Positions 10,044-21,654 of a DNA stretch of 64,000 nt are shown piece after piece. The DNA comes from Candidatus Physcousia equi (lineage in GTDB: Bacteria > Bacteroidota > Bacteroidia > Bacteroidales > Bacteroidaceae), in assembly GCA_018065005.1 (NCBI GenBank), contig JAGHUD010000004.1, positions 1 through 64,000 of the forward strand, written 5' to 3'. The notes under the pieces were generated by a model that did not search any database, was not told the origin of the DNA, and saw only the letters and a program-made list of their open reading frames with translations. The position numbers were made by a program, and so were the translations under genes. Position 1 is the stretch's first letter; each line of letters starts with the position of its first letter.

Positions 10044-11153
10044 ATGAGCAATATGAAAATCATCATCAGCGGAGGCGGAACAGGAGGACACATCTTCCCC
10101 GCCGTGAGCATAGCCAACGCCATCCGACAGTTGGAACCCAAGGCAGACATTCTCTTCATCGGAGCAGAAGGCCGCATGGAGATGACACGTGTGCCAGCCG
10201 CTGGCTACGCCATCAAGGGACTGCCTGTGCGTGGACTCATACGTCCGTTGTGGAGTCTGAAGAACATTGGGGTGATGCGCGACTTCTTCAAGAGTCGACG
10301 CATCGTCAAAGGTATCATACGCCAATTCGCGCCTAATGTGGTGGTCGGCGTGGGTGGCTATGCCAGCAGTCCCACGCTCAACGCTGCGCACTCGTTAGGT
10401 ATTCCTTGTCTCATTCAGGAACAGAACTCCTTTGCCGGTGTCACCAATAAGTCACTCGGCAAGAAAGCAGAAAAGATATGTGTGGCATACGAAGGCATGG
10501 AACGATTCTTCCCAAAGGAACGTATCGTGCTCACCGGAAACCCCGTGCGGCAGAACCTGCTCCACGTGGACGCATCGAAGCCGGAATGCGCCAAGACCTT
10601 TGGGATGACCACCGACCGTCCCATCATCTTGCTCGTGGGGGGAAGCCTCGGAGCACGCACACTCAACGAAAGCGTGCTCAACCATCTTGACGCCATCGCT
10701 GCCGCTCCCGTGCAGTTTATCTGGCAAACGGGCAGCTACTACAAGTTGCACATCGCCGAAGAACTCAGCAAGAAGGGCAAGCCCGAAAACCTCTACGTCA
10801 CCGACTTCATCTCTGAAATGGACAAGGCATACAAGGCAGCCGACCTTGTCATCAGCCGTGCCGGAGCGAGCAGCATATCTGAGCTTTGCTTGCTGGGCAA
10901 ACCCAGCATACTCGTCCCCTCGCCCAACGTGGCAGAAGACCACCAGACGCACAATGCCATGGCACTCGTCAACCGCGGCGCAGCACTGCTCGTGAAGGAC
11001 ATGGATGCCGTTGAGACGCTCATCCCGCTCTCCCTCGCCACCGTGCAAAAAAAGGAGCAACTCAAACAACTTGGCAGCAACGCACTTGCCATGGCGCTCC
11101 CCGACTCGGCAGAAGTCATTGCCGAGATGGTGCTGAAACTTGCCAAGCGATAG
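10044..11153 (+). CDS. murG: UDP-N-acetylglucosamine--N-acetylmuramyl-(pentapeptide) pyrophosphoryl-undecaprenol GlcNAc transferase
   Basis: ISGGGTGGHIFPAVSIA; cluster position. Confidence 0.96.
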   Translation: MSNMKIIISGGGTGGHIFPAVSIANAIRQLEPKADILFIGAEGRMEMTRVPAAGYAIKGLPVRGLIRPLWSLKNIGVMRDFFKSRRIVKGIIRQFAPNVVVGVGGYASSPTLNAAHSLGIPCLIQEQNSFAGVTNKSLGKKAEKICVAYEGMERFFPKERIVLTGNPVRQNLLHVDASKPECAKTFGMTTDRPIILLVGGSLGARTLNESVLNHLDAIAAAPVQFIWQTGSYYKLHIAEELSKKGKPENLYVTDFISEMDKAYKAADLVISRAGASSISELCLLGKPSILVPSPNVAEDHQTHNAMALVNRGAALLVKDMDAVETLIPLSLATVQKKEQLKQLGSNALAMALPDSAEVIAEMVLKLAKR

Positions 11154-11212
11154 CAAACACATTCTTCTGTCCTCTGCGCGACAGAACACCAACCACAAAC
11201 ATCAAGCACAGC

Positions 11213-12571
11213 ATGAAAGCAGTATATTTCATAGGCATTGGCGGCATTGGCATGAGTGCCATCGCACGCTACTTTCTCCACCAAGGCATCACGGTGGGCG
11301 GATATGACCGCACGCCCAGCGACCTCACACGCCGTCTCGAAGAAGAGGGTGCCCTCATTCACTATGAAGACAACACGCAACTCATTCCCGAAGCATGCCG
11401 CCAGAAGGAAGAAACGCTCGTTGTCTACACACCCGCCATACCAGCCGAACACACAGAACTGACCTTCTTCCGCGAGGGAGGCTTCGACCTGCAGAAACGT
11501 GCGCAAGTGCTGGGAACGCTCACACGACGTCACAAGGGACTCTGCGTTGCAGGAACACACGGTAAGACCACAACCAGCAGCATGGCTGCCCACTTGCTCC
11601 ACCAAAGTCATGTGGACTGTAATGCCTTCCTTGGCGGCATCACAAAGAACTATGGCACGAACTATATCCTCTCAAGCGATTCACCCTATGTGGTCATCGA
11701 AGCGGACGAGTTCGACCGCTCCTTCCATTGGCTCACACCATTCGCAACCGTCATCACATCCACCGATGCCGACCATCTCGACATCTACGGAACAGAAGAG
11801 GCATACCTTGAAAGCTTCGCGCACTACACGAGCCTCATCACCGAAGGAGGATACCTTATCCTCCACACCGGACTGAAGATGCAACCACGGTGCACGACGG
11901 GAGTCACCACCTACACCTATAGCCGAGAAGAAGGGGACTTCCATGCAGAGCATATCCGGATTGGCGGAGGAGAAATCACGTTCGACCTCGTCTCGCCCAT
12001 CGAAAACATAAAGGACATACGGCTTGGCGTGCCCGTGACGGTCAACATCGACAACGGCATCGCTGCCATGGCATTGGCACAGATAGCAGGAGCCACAGCC
12101 GAGGAGATACGGCACGGAATGGAGTCGTTCGGAGGCGTCGACCGTCGCTTCGACTTCCGAGTGAAGCGTCCTGACATGGTCTACCTTTCCGACTATGCGC
12201 ACCACCCAGAAGAGATACGTCAGAGCATACTCAGCATCAAGCAGCTCTACGAGGGGAGAAATATCAAAGCCATCTTCCAACCTCATCTCTATACCCGTAC
12301 ACGCGACTTCTATCGCGAATTTGCCGACGCACTCTCGCAACTCGACAACATTGCCCTCGTAGACATCTACCCGGCTCGCGAACGTCCCATTCCAGGAGTT
12401 ACCAGCCAACTCATCTACGACTTGCTCCAAAGCAAGCACAAGCAGATGATCACTAAGCATGAAATCCTCGACTGTGTGCGACAAGGAGGTTTTGACGTAC
12501 TCGTCACCCTCGGAGCTGGAGACATCGAGGACTATGCACCACAAATCACGGACATCCTAAACCAACAATAA
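11213..12571 (+). CDS. murC: UDP-N-acetylmuramate--L-alanine ligase
   Basis: GIGGIGMSAIARYF, AGTHGKTTTSSM. Confidence 0.95.
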   Translation: MKAVYFIGIGGIGMSAIARYFLHQGITVGGYDRTPSDLTRRLEEEGALIHYEDNTQLIPEACRQKEETLVVYTPAIPAEHTELTFFREGGFDLQKRAQVLGTLTRRHKGLCVAGTHGKTTTSSMAAHLLHQSHVDCNAFLGGITKNYGTNYILSSDSPYVVIEADEFDRSFHWLTPFATVITSTDADHLDIYGTEEAYLESFAHYTSLITEGGYLILHTGLKMQPRCTTGVTTYTYSREEGDFHAEHIRIGGGEITFDLVSPIENIKDIRLGVPVTVNIDNGIAAMALAQIAGATAEEIRHGMESFGGVDRRFDFRVKRPDMVYLSDYAHHPEEIRQSILSIKQLYEGRNIKAIFQPHLYTRTRDFYREFADALSQLDNIALVDIYPARERPIPGVTSQLIYDLLQSKHKQMITKHEILDCVRQGGFDVLVTLGAGDIEDYAPQITDILNQQ

Positions 12572-12576
12572 CAAAC

Positions 12577-13305
12577 ATGAAGACCGTCCTGAAGCTACTT
12601 GGCATTCTCATCATCGCAGCATTTCTCGTTTGGTCGTTTATCGGCATAGGCGACAATGCTGACGAGCGCGTCTGCACGGGTATGGAACTTGAGGTGGAAG
12701 ACAGTCTGTCGCTCGGACTCATCAATCGCGAAGAAGTGCTCGACATCATGAAGCAGAAGAAGATGACGTTCGAAGGAAAAAAAATTATGGACATCAACCT
12801 TTCGTTCATCGAACAGACCCTAAGTGCCAGTCCATACATCGACACCGCTATGTGTGCCTTCAATGCCGCAGGAAAGCTTCACCTGAGTGTTGTCCCTAAG
12901 ATACCCACACTGCACGTCATAGCAGACAATGGCGAGGAATACTACATCGACCGCCGCGGCGACGACATGCCCGTGGGCAACATCACGGGCAACATAAGCA
13001 TCGCATCGGGCAAAATCACCAAAGACTTTGCCAAAAAACACTTAGCACCTCTCGCATGCTGCATCCAGGACAGCACGTTCTGGCGCGCACAGGTGCAACA
13101 GATAGAGGTTTGCGGACCCAAGGACGTACGCCTCCACACACGTTTTGCCGACCACACCATACTGCTGGGCGAACCCACCAACATTCCCAACAAACTGTGG
13201 CGCATGCGCGTCTTCTATGCCAAGGCACTCCCCGAAACGGGATGGAACCACTACAAGACAATCAATGTGGCTTTCGACGACATCGTCATCGGCAAAAAAG
13301 AATAA
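12577..13305 (+). CDS. ftsQ: Cell division protein FtsQ
   Basis: N-terminal TM plus periplasmic domain; between murC and ftsA. Confidence 0.85.
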   Translation: MKTVLKLLGILIIAAFLVWSFIGIGDNADERVCTGMELEVEDSLSLGLINREEVLDIMKQKKMTFEGKKIMDINLSFIEQTLSASPYIDTAMCAFNAAGKLHLSVVPKIPTLHVIADNGEEYYIDRRGDDMPVGNITGNISIASGKITKDFAKKHLAPLACCIQDSTFWRAQVQQIEVCGPKDVRLHTRFADHTILLGEPTNIPNKLWRMRVFYAKALPETGWNHYKTINVAFDDIVIGKKE

Positions 13306-13364
13306 TCCCCCACCCACCCCAAACAAAAGCACACAACCACCAAAACAACACAAACAATCACAAT

Positions 13365-14696
13365 ATGGTAGCAGAAAAAGACATCATCGTTGCCTTCGAA
13401 TTGGGAAGTTCTGCCATTCGAGGCGTAGCAGGACAAAGAGAGTCAGATGGTAGCATCACCATTCTCGCCATTGAGCAAGAGCAAATCAGCGGAAGTGTTC
13501 GTCGCGGCACCGTCTATAACATCAACAAGACAACAAGTGCCATCACACGTATCAAGGAACGACTGAATGAGAAGTTGAACATCTACATCACACGAGCCTA
13601 TGTGGGTATCGCGGGTCAATCGCTGCGCACCATTCCCAATAAGGTCGTGCACACCGAAACCGTGAGCACCACCATCTCACAGGAACTCATCGACAGCCTG
13701 CTTGACGAGAACCGCAGATTCAGCTACACAGACCGAGAGATACTCGATGTGGCACCACAGGAATACAGAGTGGGCATCGACACCACGACAGAACCCATCG
13801 GCATCCAGACAAACCGCATCGAGGGCTGCTACCTCAACATCATCGCACGCCGCAGCCTCCAGGAGACCCTGCGTGTCTGCTTGCGCGATGCAGGTCTCGA
13901 AATTGTGGAACTGCTCATCACACCCGTCGAACTCGCCAAAGCCCTTGTGCCCGACACCGAGAAACGCTCCGGAACGGCACTCGTGGATCTCGGTGCTGAC
14001 ACGACAACCGTGTCTATCTTCACGAAGAACATACTCCGCCGACTCGTCACGATTCCTCTCGGTGGGCGCAACGTCACTGCCGACCTTGCCAGTCTCAAGA
14101 AAATGGAGATGGAGGAAGCAGAGGAAATCAAGCTCAACCACGGCACTGCCATGGCCACAAACGAAAAAACCGAAAATGCGCGCCAGATTCTCATCAGCAA
14201 CGACCGCAGCATTTCAGAGCACGAACTGCAGCGCATCACTGCCTCACGCTACGAGGAAATCATTGCAAACATCTGGAATCAGATTAAGGAAGACAAATAC
14301 GAGAACGAACTCTTGTCGGGCATCACACTCACCGGGGGTGCTGCCGCTGCCACAGGGTTGTCTGAAGCTTTCGCCAAGGGCACAGGTTTTGACGTGAACA
14401 AAATAAAAGTGGCAAAGCAGCTCATCGCAACAACACAGACTGCCCCAGACGTCGACAAGAGCATACAGGGATGCAATGGTGTCATCGCCATCCTGATGTC
14501 TGCCACGGAAGGATGCACGGGGGCTTCGCCGCAACCGCAGACCCCAGAAGAACCTGCCGAAGAGATCGAAGAGACCTCACCCGACCCCGTTCCTGAACAA
14601 GAGCCCGTTGAGAAGTCCAAAAAGAAAGGATGGCTTAGCAGATGGAAAAAGAGCATTATCAGTCTCGTCAACGAAGAAGGAGAAGATAATGAATAA
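13365..14696 (+). CDS. ftsA: Cell division protein FtsA
   Basis: MVAEKDIIVAFELGSSAIRGVAGQ...; actin-like ATPase motifs; ORF track start at 13056 is an over-extension into ftsQ. Confidence 0.94.
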   Translation: MVAEKDIIVAFELGSSAIRGVAGQRESDGSITILAIEQEQISGSVRRGTVYNINKTTSAITRIKERLNEKLNIYITRAYVGIAGQSLRTIPNKVVHTETVSTTISQELIDSLLDENRRFSYTDREILDVAPQEYRVGIDTTTEPIGIQTNRIEGCYLNIIARRSLQETLRVCLRDAGLEIVELLITPVELAKALVPDTEKRSGTALVDLGADTTTVSIFTKNILRRLVTIPLGGRNVTADLASLKKMEMEEAEEIKLNHGTAMATNEKTENARQILISNDRSISEHELQRITASRYEEIIANIWNQIKEDKYENELLSGITLTGGAAAATGLSEAFAKGTGFDVNKIKVAKQLIATTQTAPDVDKSIQGCNGVIAILMSATEGCTGASPQPQTPEEPAEEIEETSPDPVPEQEPVEKSKKKGWLSRWKKSIISLVNEEGEDNE

Positions 14697-14897
14697 AGTC
14701 TTTTAGGTTGTAGCCAGCAGGTCGTGAAGAGATGAGGGTCTGACTGTGAAGGGAGACTTCAGACGGAACACCCCAAGCAGTCCGCAACACTTCAACGCCA
14801 GAAGCCATGAAGTCCTCCCCCCAAAAAACATGAACCGAAAATCACACCCAAACTATAACCCAACAAAAGCGAACCTATAACCCCAAACCCAACAATC

Positions 14898-16181
14898 ATG
14901 CCAATAGATTTCAACGCAAATAAAGGAATAGACTTCGGATTCAAGCCCAGCAATCCAAGCATCATCAAGGTCATCGGTGTAGGTGGCGGTGGCGGCAATG
15001 CAGTCAACCACATGTTCAACGAGGGCATTCACGATGTCACATACGTGCTCTGCAACACCGACAACAAGGCACTCACCGACTCCCCCGTGCCCCATCGTCT
15101 CCAACTCGGCAAAGACGGACTTGGTGCCGGCAACAACCCAGAGAGGGCAAAGGCTGCTGCACTCGAAAGCATCAATGAGATAAAGGAAATGCTCAACGAC
15201 GGAACCCGTATGGTGTTCATCACAGCAGGTATGGGTGGCGGCACGGGCACAGGAGCCGCTCCCATCATCGCTCAGTGTGCCAAGGATGCGGGCATTCTCA
15301 CCGTCGGCATCGTCACCATCCCATTCAAGTTTGAAGGTCAGAAAAAGATTCTCCAAGCACTCGATGGTGTGGAGGAAATCAGCAAACATGTGGATTCACT
15401 TCTGGTCATCAACAACGAGCGTCTGCGCGAGCTCTATCCCGAGCTGAGTCTGCTCAATGCTTTCAACAAGGCAGACGACACCCTTTCGATTGCCGCCAAG
15501 AGCATTGCAGAGATTATCACCATGCACGGCAAGATCAACCTCGACTTCCAGGATGTGACCACCGTACTCAAAGACGGCGGCGTAGCCATCATGTCGACGG
15601 GTTATGGAGAAGGCGAGAACCGCGTCACCAAAGCCATCCAAATGGCACTCGACAGTCCGTTGCTCAACAAGAACGACATCACCAACTCCGAGCGCATTCT
15701 GCTCAACCTCAACTTCAGCGAAGAGGAGGACAATGGCCTCACCATGGAGGAGATGAACGAACTTCATGAGTTCATGGGACGTTTCCGCAACGACTTGGAG
15801 ATGAAGTGGGGTGTCGCCATCGACAACACATTGGGTCCCAAGGTAAAGATTACCGTGCTCGCCACCGGTTTCGGTCTGCGCAATGTGCCAGACATGCCAA
15901 AGGAGAAGTGGGGTCCCGAACCAGAAACCGACGAACAGAAGGAGCTGCTCATTGAGGACTACTACGGAAGCAACAACAACGAGTCCTTCACACAGCGTCG
16001 CCCCAATGTGTATATATTCAAGGATGAGGACCTCGACAACAACGACACCATCGCCATGGTCGAGAACACGCCCACCTACGAACGCAGCAAAGAAGACCTC
16101 AAGAAGATACAAGGAAAGGTGCAGACTGCCGAAGCCAACAGCGAAGAAGCAGCACCCGAAAGCAACCACGTCAGTTTCTGA
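14898..16181 (+). CDS. ftsZ: Cell division protein FtsZ
   Basis: GVGGGGGNAVNHM, GMGGGTGTGAAP tubulin signature. Confidence 0.97.
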   Translation: MPIDFNANKGIDFGFKPSNPSIIKVIGVGGGGGNAVNHMFNEGIHDVTYVLCNTDNKALTDSPVPHRLQLGKDGLGAGNNPERAKAAALESINEIKEMLNDGTRMVFITAGMGGGTGTGAAPIIAQCAKDAGILTVGIVTIPFKFEGQKKILQALDGVEEISKHVDSLLVINNERLRELYPELSLLNAFNKADDTLSIAAKSIAEIITMHGKINLDFQDVTTVLKDGGVAIMSTGYGEGENRVTKAIQMALDSPLLNKNDITNSERILLNLNFSEEEDNGLTMEEMNELHEFMGRFRNDLEMKWGVAIDNTLGPKVKITVLATGFGLRNVPDMPKEKWGPEPETDEQKELLIEDYYGSNNNESFTQRRPNVYIFKDEDLDNNDTIAMVENTPTYERSKEDLKKIQGKVQTAEANSEEAAPESNHVSF

Positions 16182-16267
16182 ACCGGCAGAGAGAGACGAA
16201 GGGAACCGAAAGGAACCGTTTAGAGAGAACTGAAAGCCAGCACAGGACCCGTGAGTGGTTGTATAGG

Positions 16268-16951
16268 CTACGAAGAAGGTTGAAACATCTCGCGCAGCAC
16301 GCCGAGGCTGCGCACTTCAGGAAAATCCGCCACATGGCGAGTGTAGTAACTGCAGATGATATCGAGCAAGCGATTGCGCTGCTCGCGTGTCATCTGCAGT
16401 ACGCGCATTGTTTGGTAGTTGAAGCGAAGCAGACGATCCACCCACTCTGCATCCAAGGGCGTGAGCAGCCCATCATGCGTTAGTTCCTCCTCAGTGGGCC
16501 AGAAACCTAAATAGCGTGTCAGCTTTATGAGAAACACCACATGGAAATTCACGAAATGGCTTTCGGCAAGGTCGAACCATCGTAGCGACTGCTCCAGAAA
16601 AGCGAAGAGCGTCACATTCGGAGTCTCTTCTCTGCGCAAAGCATAATAGAGCACCTCAGCCAGAAAGAGCGCCACGGCATTCTTGGTCGGTTCGTAAGGA
16701 ATGCTGACGTAAGGCGAATCCACCGAAAGGTTGCGCACACGTTGCATCTGTCGGTTCGCACGATAGTCCAATTCCAACTGGAAAACAGCCAAAGGTCGGA
16801 GCAAGAGAGACTGAGCGGGAGCCTTACGCGTTTTAGGGATGCGCACTAAAAAGGTGACGCAACCACGCGACTCCGTCAGCACATCCACCACCATAGCGTC
16901 GTCGCCATAGCGCAAAGTGTGTAACACGATACCTCTTGTCTTTTCGAGCAT
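16268..16951 (-). CDS. recO: DNA repair protein RecO
   Basis: MLEKTRGIVLHTLRYGDDAMVVDVLTESRGCVTFLVR; upstream in-frame extension rejected. Confidence 0.88.
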   Translation of the reverse strand: MLEKTRGIVLHTLRYGDDAMVVDVLTESRGCVTFLVRIPKTRKAPAQSLLLRPLAVFQLELDYRANRQMQRVRNLSVDSPYVSIPYEPTKNAVALFLAEVLYYALRREETPNVTLFAFLEQSLRWFDLAESHFVNFHVVFLIKLTRYLGFWPTEEELTHDGLLTPLDAEWVDRLLRFNYQTMRVLQMTREQRNRLLDIICSYYTRHVADFPEVRSLGVLREMFQPSS

Positions 16952-17040
16952 AATGAGTGCGAAGATACGCCATTTTCGCCTCTTTTTTACACAAAACGCA
17001 GAAAAATGTGGGTTTTTCTGCATTTTTTTTCCAAAATATT

Positions 17041-17072
17041 TTGTCAGTTCCAAAAAACGCACTACCTTTGCA
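17041..17072 (+). promoter_or_regulatory. Bacteroidetes-type promoter (TTTG-N19-TACCTTTG) for tRNA-Glu/rpsT
   Basis: TTTTG 17041-17045 and TACCTTTG 17065-17072 with 19 nt spacing. Confidence 0.75.
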
Positions 17073-17136
17073 ACCGCAAATCGGAAGTAACGCTTCTCGA
17101 AAGAAAGCAATGCGGACGAGGTGCTTCAACGGTAGG

Positions 17137-17210
17137 GTCCCTTCGTCTATCGGTTAGGACGAGAGATTTTCATTCTCTAAAGAGGAGTTCGACTCTCCTA
17201 GGGACTACCA
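17137..17210 (+). tRNA. tRNA-Glu (anticodon TTC), CCA encoded
   Basis: Acceptor GGTCCCT/AGGGACT, anticodon stem AGAGA-TTTTCAT-TCTCT, T-arm GGAG-TTCGACT-CTCC, 3' ACCA. Confidence 0.95.
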
Positions 17211-17293
17211 ACAACAAGACAACGGAGATAGGTGCGAGGTCAAAAAGCCATACCACATCAGACTCCTTAAACAAATAAAACAAAAAAAGACAA

Positions 17294-17548
17294 ATGGCAA
17301 ACCACAAATCATCACTGAAGAGAATCCGTCAGGAGGAGAAGAGAAGACTTCACAACCGCTATTATGCAAAGACCATGCGCAATGCAGTTCGCAAGCTGCG
17401 CGCAGTCACCGACAAGGCTGTTGCCGTTGAGATGTATCCCAACGTACAGAAGGCTCTCGACAAGCTCGCAAAGCGCAACATCATCCACAAGAACAAGGCA
17501 GCAAACCTCAAGTCAAAGTTGGCAAAGTACATCCACAAGCTTGGCTAA
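17294..17548 (+). CDS. rpsT: 30S ribosomal protein S20
   Basis: [36 protein letters not shown]. Confidence 0.96.
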   Translation: MANHKSSLKRIRQEEKRRLHNRYYAKTMRNAVRKLRAVTDKAVAVEMYPNVQKALDKLAKRNIIHKNKAANLKSKLAKYIHKLG

Positions 17549-17572
17549 TCTGCTTGAGACGGAAAAGAAATA

Positions 17573-17612
17573 AAGGACAATCTGCTTGAAACGCAGATTG
17601 TCCTTTTTTTTA
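17573..17612 (+). terminator. Intrinsic terminator after rpsT
   Basis: AAGGACAATCTGC-ttgaaac-GCAGATTGTCCTT followed by T run. Confidence 0.9.
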
Positions 17613-17791
17613 TTGGATTATTTTTGTGGGCTCATTTGTTGGTTCATTTACATCAGCATTGGCTACATTTTGCCAAAATAATCAACAAAACGTTTTCCTA
17701 TGTCACGCATTTTTTGTAACTTTGCACACGTAACGAAGACGCTTCCCGACAAGCGTTCGGACACGAAATAGGACAAAAGAAAACAAGATAG

Positions 17792-19783
<1,992 letters not shown>

Positions 19784-19808
19784 CAAACAACCAACAAACA
19801 TAGCACAC

Positions 19809-19859
19809 GAGCGCAGAGTTCCTATCCCTCAGAAGAAAGAACTCTGCGCTCTTTTTTTT
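19809..19859 (+). terminator. Intrinsic terminator after gyrB
   Basis: GAGCGCAGAGTTC ... GAACTCTGCGCTC + T8. Confidence 0.88.
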
Positions 19860-19955
19860 GGGTTAGACAAGAACACAAACAATGCGGCAAGTCATCACGC
19901 CACCACTTCTTGCCCGTGCCACCACAACAAAAGCAACACTAAAAAAACCTACCCC

Positions 19956-21461
19956 ATGAAACGTACCCTCCTCTTCTTCTTCAGCATCCTTCCCCTCTGC
20001 ACCTACGCACAGCTCACCTATCTCAACCGTGCCATCCCCGAGGACGTCGGACTTCGCTCAGCCGATGTCCTGCAATATCTCGACACCATCATGAGCCAGT
20101 CAGACAACGACGTGCATGGCGTCATGCTGCTGCGCGATGGTCAGGTCGTGGCAGAGAAGTACAACGAACCCTTTGAGGCACGCTATAGCCATACGCTCTA
20201 TTCATGCTCCAAAACCTTCACCGGCGTTGCGGTGGGACTTGCCATTCAGGACAGCCTCTTGCAACTTACCGACCGCCTCGTCGACCTCTTGCCCGAGCAC
20301 CTGCCGCTGGTCGTGGGCGACACCCTTGCAGCCATCACCGTGCGCGACCTCCTCACCATGCAGTCAGGTTGGCAAGCCGACACCAGAATGCGCACAGTCG
20401 AGAAGGAATGGATACGCTTCTATCTCAACATGAAACCCACAGCCATGCCGGGTCAGCGCTTCGTCTACGACAGCATTTGCAGCTACCTCCTATCCGCCAT
20501 CGTGCAGAAAGTGGAAGGACAAAGCATCATGGAACTGCTCAAACGCCGCATCTTCCTCCCCTTGGGCATCACACAAGTAGCCTGGGAAGAGTCGCCAGAA
20601 GGCATCAGTTGCGGTGGATGGGGACTCTATATGCAGCTCGAGTCGATGGCGAAATTTGGGCAACTGCTCCTCAACCGCGGCGAATGGAAAGGCGAGCAAC
20701 TCATCAGTGCAGCATGGGTGGACGAGATGATGCAGCACCACAGCACCACCAGCACCAACCAGCGCTACGGCTACCACATCTGGCTCACAGACTTCCCGGG
20801 GATGACACAGTGCGATGGTGCCTACGGACAATACATCATGCTGCTGCCCGACCGCCACATGGCAGTAGCACTCACCCAATGTATGCGCGGCACTGCCAAG
20901 AAGGAGCAGCGCCTCTTCTACCAATTGAGCCAGAAGGTGTCAGACAAGCCCCTACCCCACGACGATGCCAGCTATCGACTGCTCTCCCACGCCCGCTACC
21001 GCTTGCGCCCTGCCAAAGGAAAGAGCTTCAGCGACCTCATGCTCTCGACCGTCCGCCTCTTCCTTGACCGCAACGACCTCGGATGGCGATCCGTCGACCT
21101 CGATTTTGCAGCCATGCGCCGCAGTTCCACCCTCACCCTGCAGGTCACCAATCAGCAGGGAGAGACCTATCCCATCGTCTGCGGATCGCAGAAGTGGGTC
21201 ACCAGTCAGATCAAAGGCTATCCGCTGAACTTCCGCCCCTTCCAGGGCAATTTCAGCAACATCTCTGGTCCCTTCTTCGTAGGAGCGTCCTACAGTTGGA
21301 CAAGCGACAGCGATCTCTACATACGCCTTCACTACACCAACTGGCTCTCCTCTTGCCTCCTCCATTTCTCATTCCTCCCCTCAGGCAGTGTCAAAACCGA
21401 CATCACACTCGGCTACGTCACAAAGCGCCTCATGATTGGAACAAAGATGCAAAAACTCTAA
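19956..21461 (+). CDS. Secreted serine hydrolase of the beta-lactamase/AmpC-like family
   Basis: Signal peptide MKRTLLFFFSILPLCTYAQ; SCSK (SxxK) motif. Confidence 0.85.
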   Translation: MKRTLLFFFSILPLCTYAQLTYLNRAIPEDVGLRSADVLQYLDTIMSQSDNDVHGVMLLRDGQVVAEKYNEPFEARYSHTLYSCSKTFTGVAVGLAIQDSLLQLTDRLVDLLPEHLPLVVGDTLAAITVRDLLTMQSGWQADTRMRTVEKEWIRFYLNMKPTAMPGQRFVYDSICSYLLSAIVQKVEGQSIMELLKRRIFLPLGITQVAWEESPEGISCGGWGLYMQLESMAKFGQLLLNRGEWKGEQLISAAWVDEMMQHHSTTSTNQRYGYHIWLTDFPGMTQCDGAYGQYIMLLPDRHMAVALTQCMRGTAKKEQRLFYQLSQKVSDKPLPHDDASYRLLSHARYRLRPAKGKSFSDLMLSTVRLFLDRNDLGWRSVDLDFAAMRRSSTLTLQVTNQQGETYPIVCGSQKWVTSQIKGYPLNFRPFQGNFSNISGPFFVGASYSWTSDSDLYIRLHYTNWLSSCLLHFSFLPSGSVKTDITLGYVTKRLMIGTKMQKL

Positions 21462-21654
21462 AACTTTATAGTTCTGCAGCAGAAAACGAAAGTTTCCGCT
21501 GCAGAAAAAAAAGGGTGAAAAGAATATCACTGTTGTAACCTGCCGCTTTGGTCATCTGGATGCCACGAAAAGAGCCTTACTAATGATCCAAGCAGAAGGA
21601 TGTTCCAAGCAATAACCATGCGAAGTTTTTTGGGGTTATCGCTGACGCGCTGTC

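Noticed and set aside
1-16181. Apparent absence of murF, murB and ddl from the dcw cluster
   Set aside because: This gene order is the usual one for Bacteroidetes, so not considered unusual.
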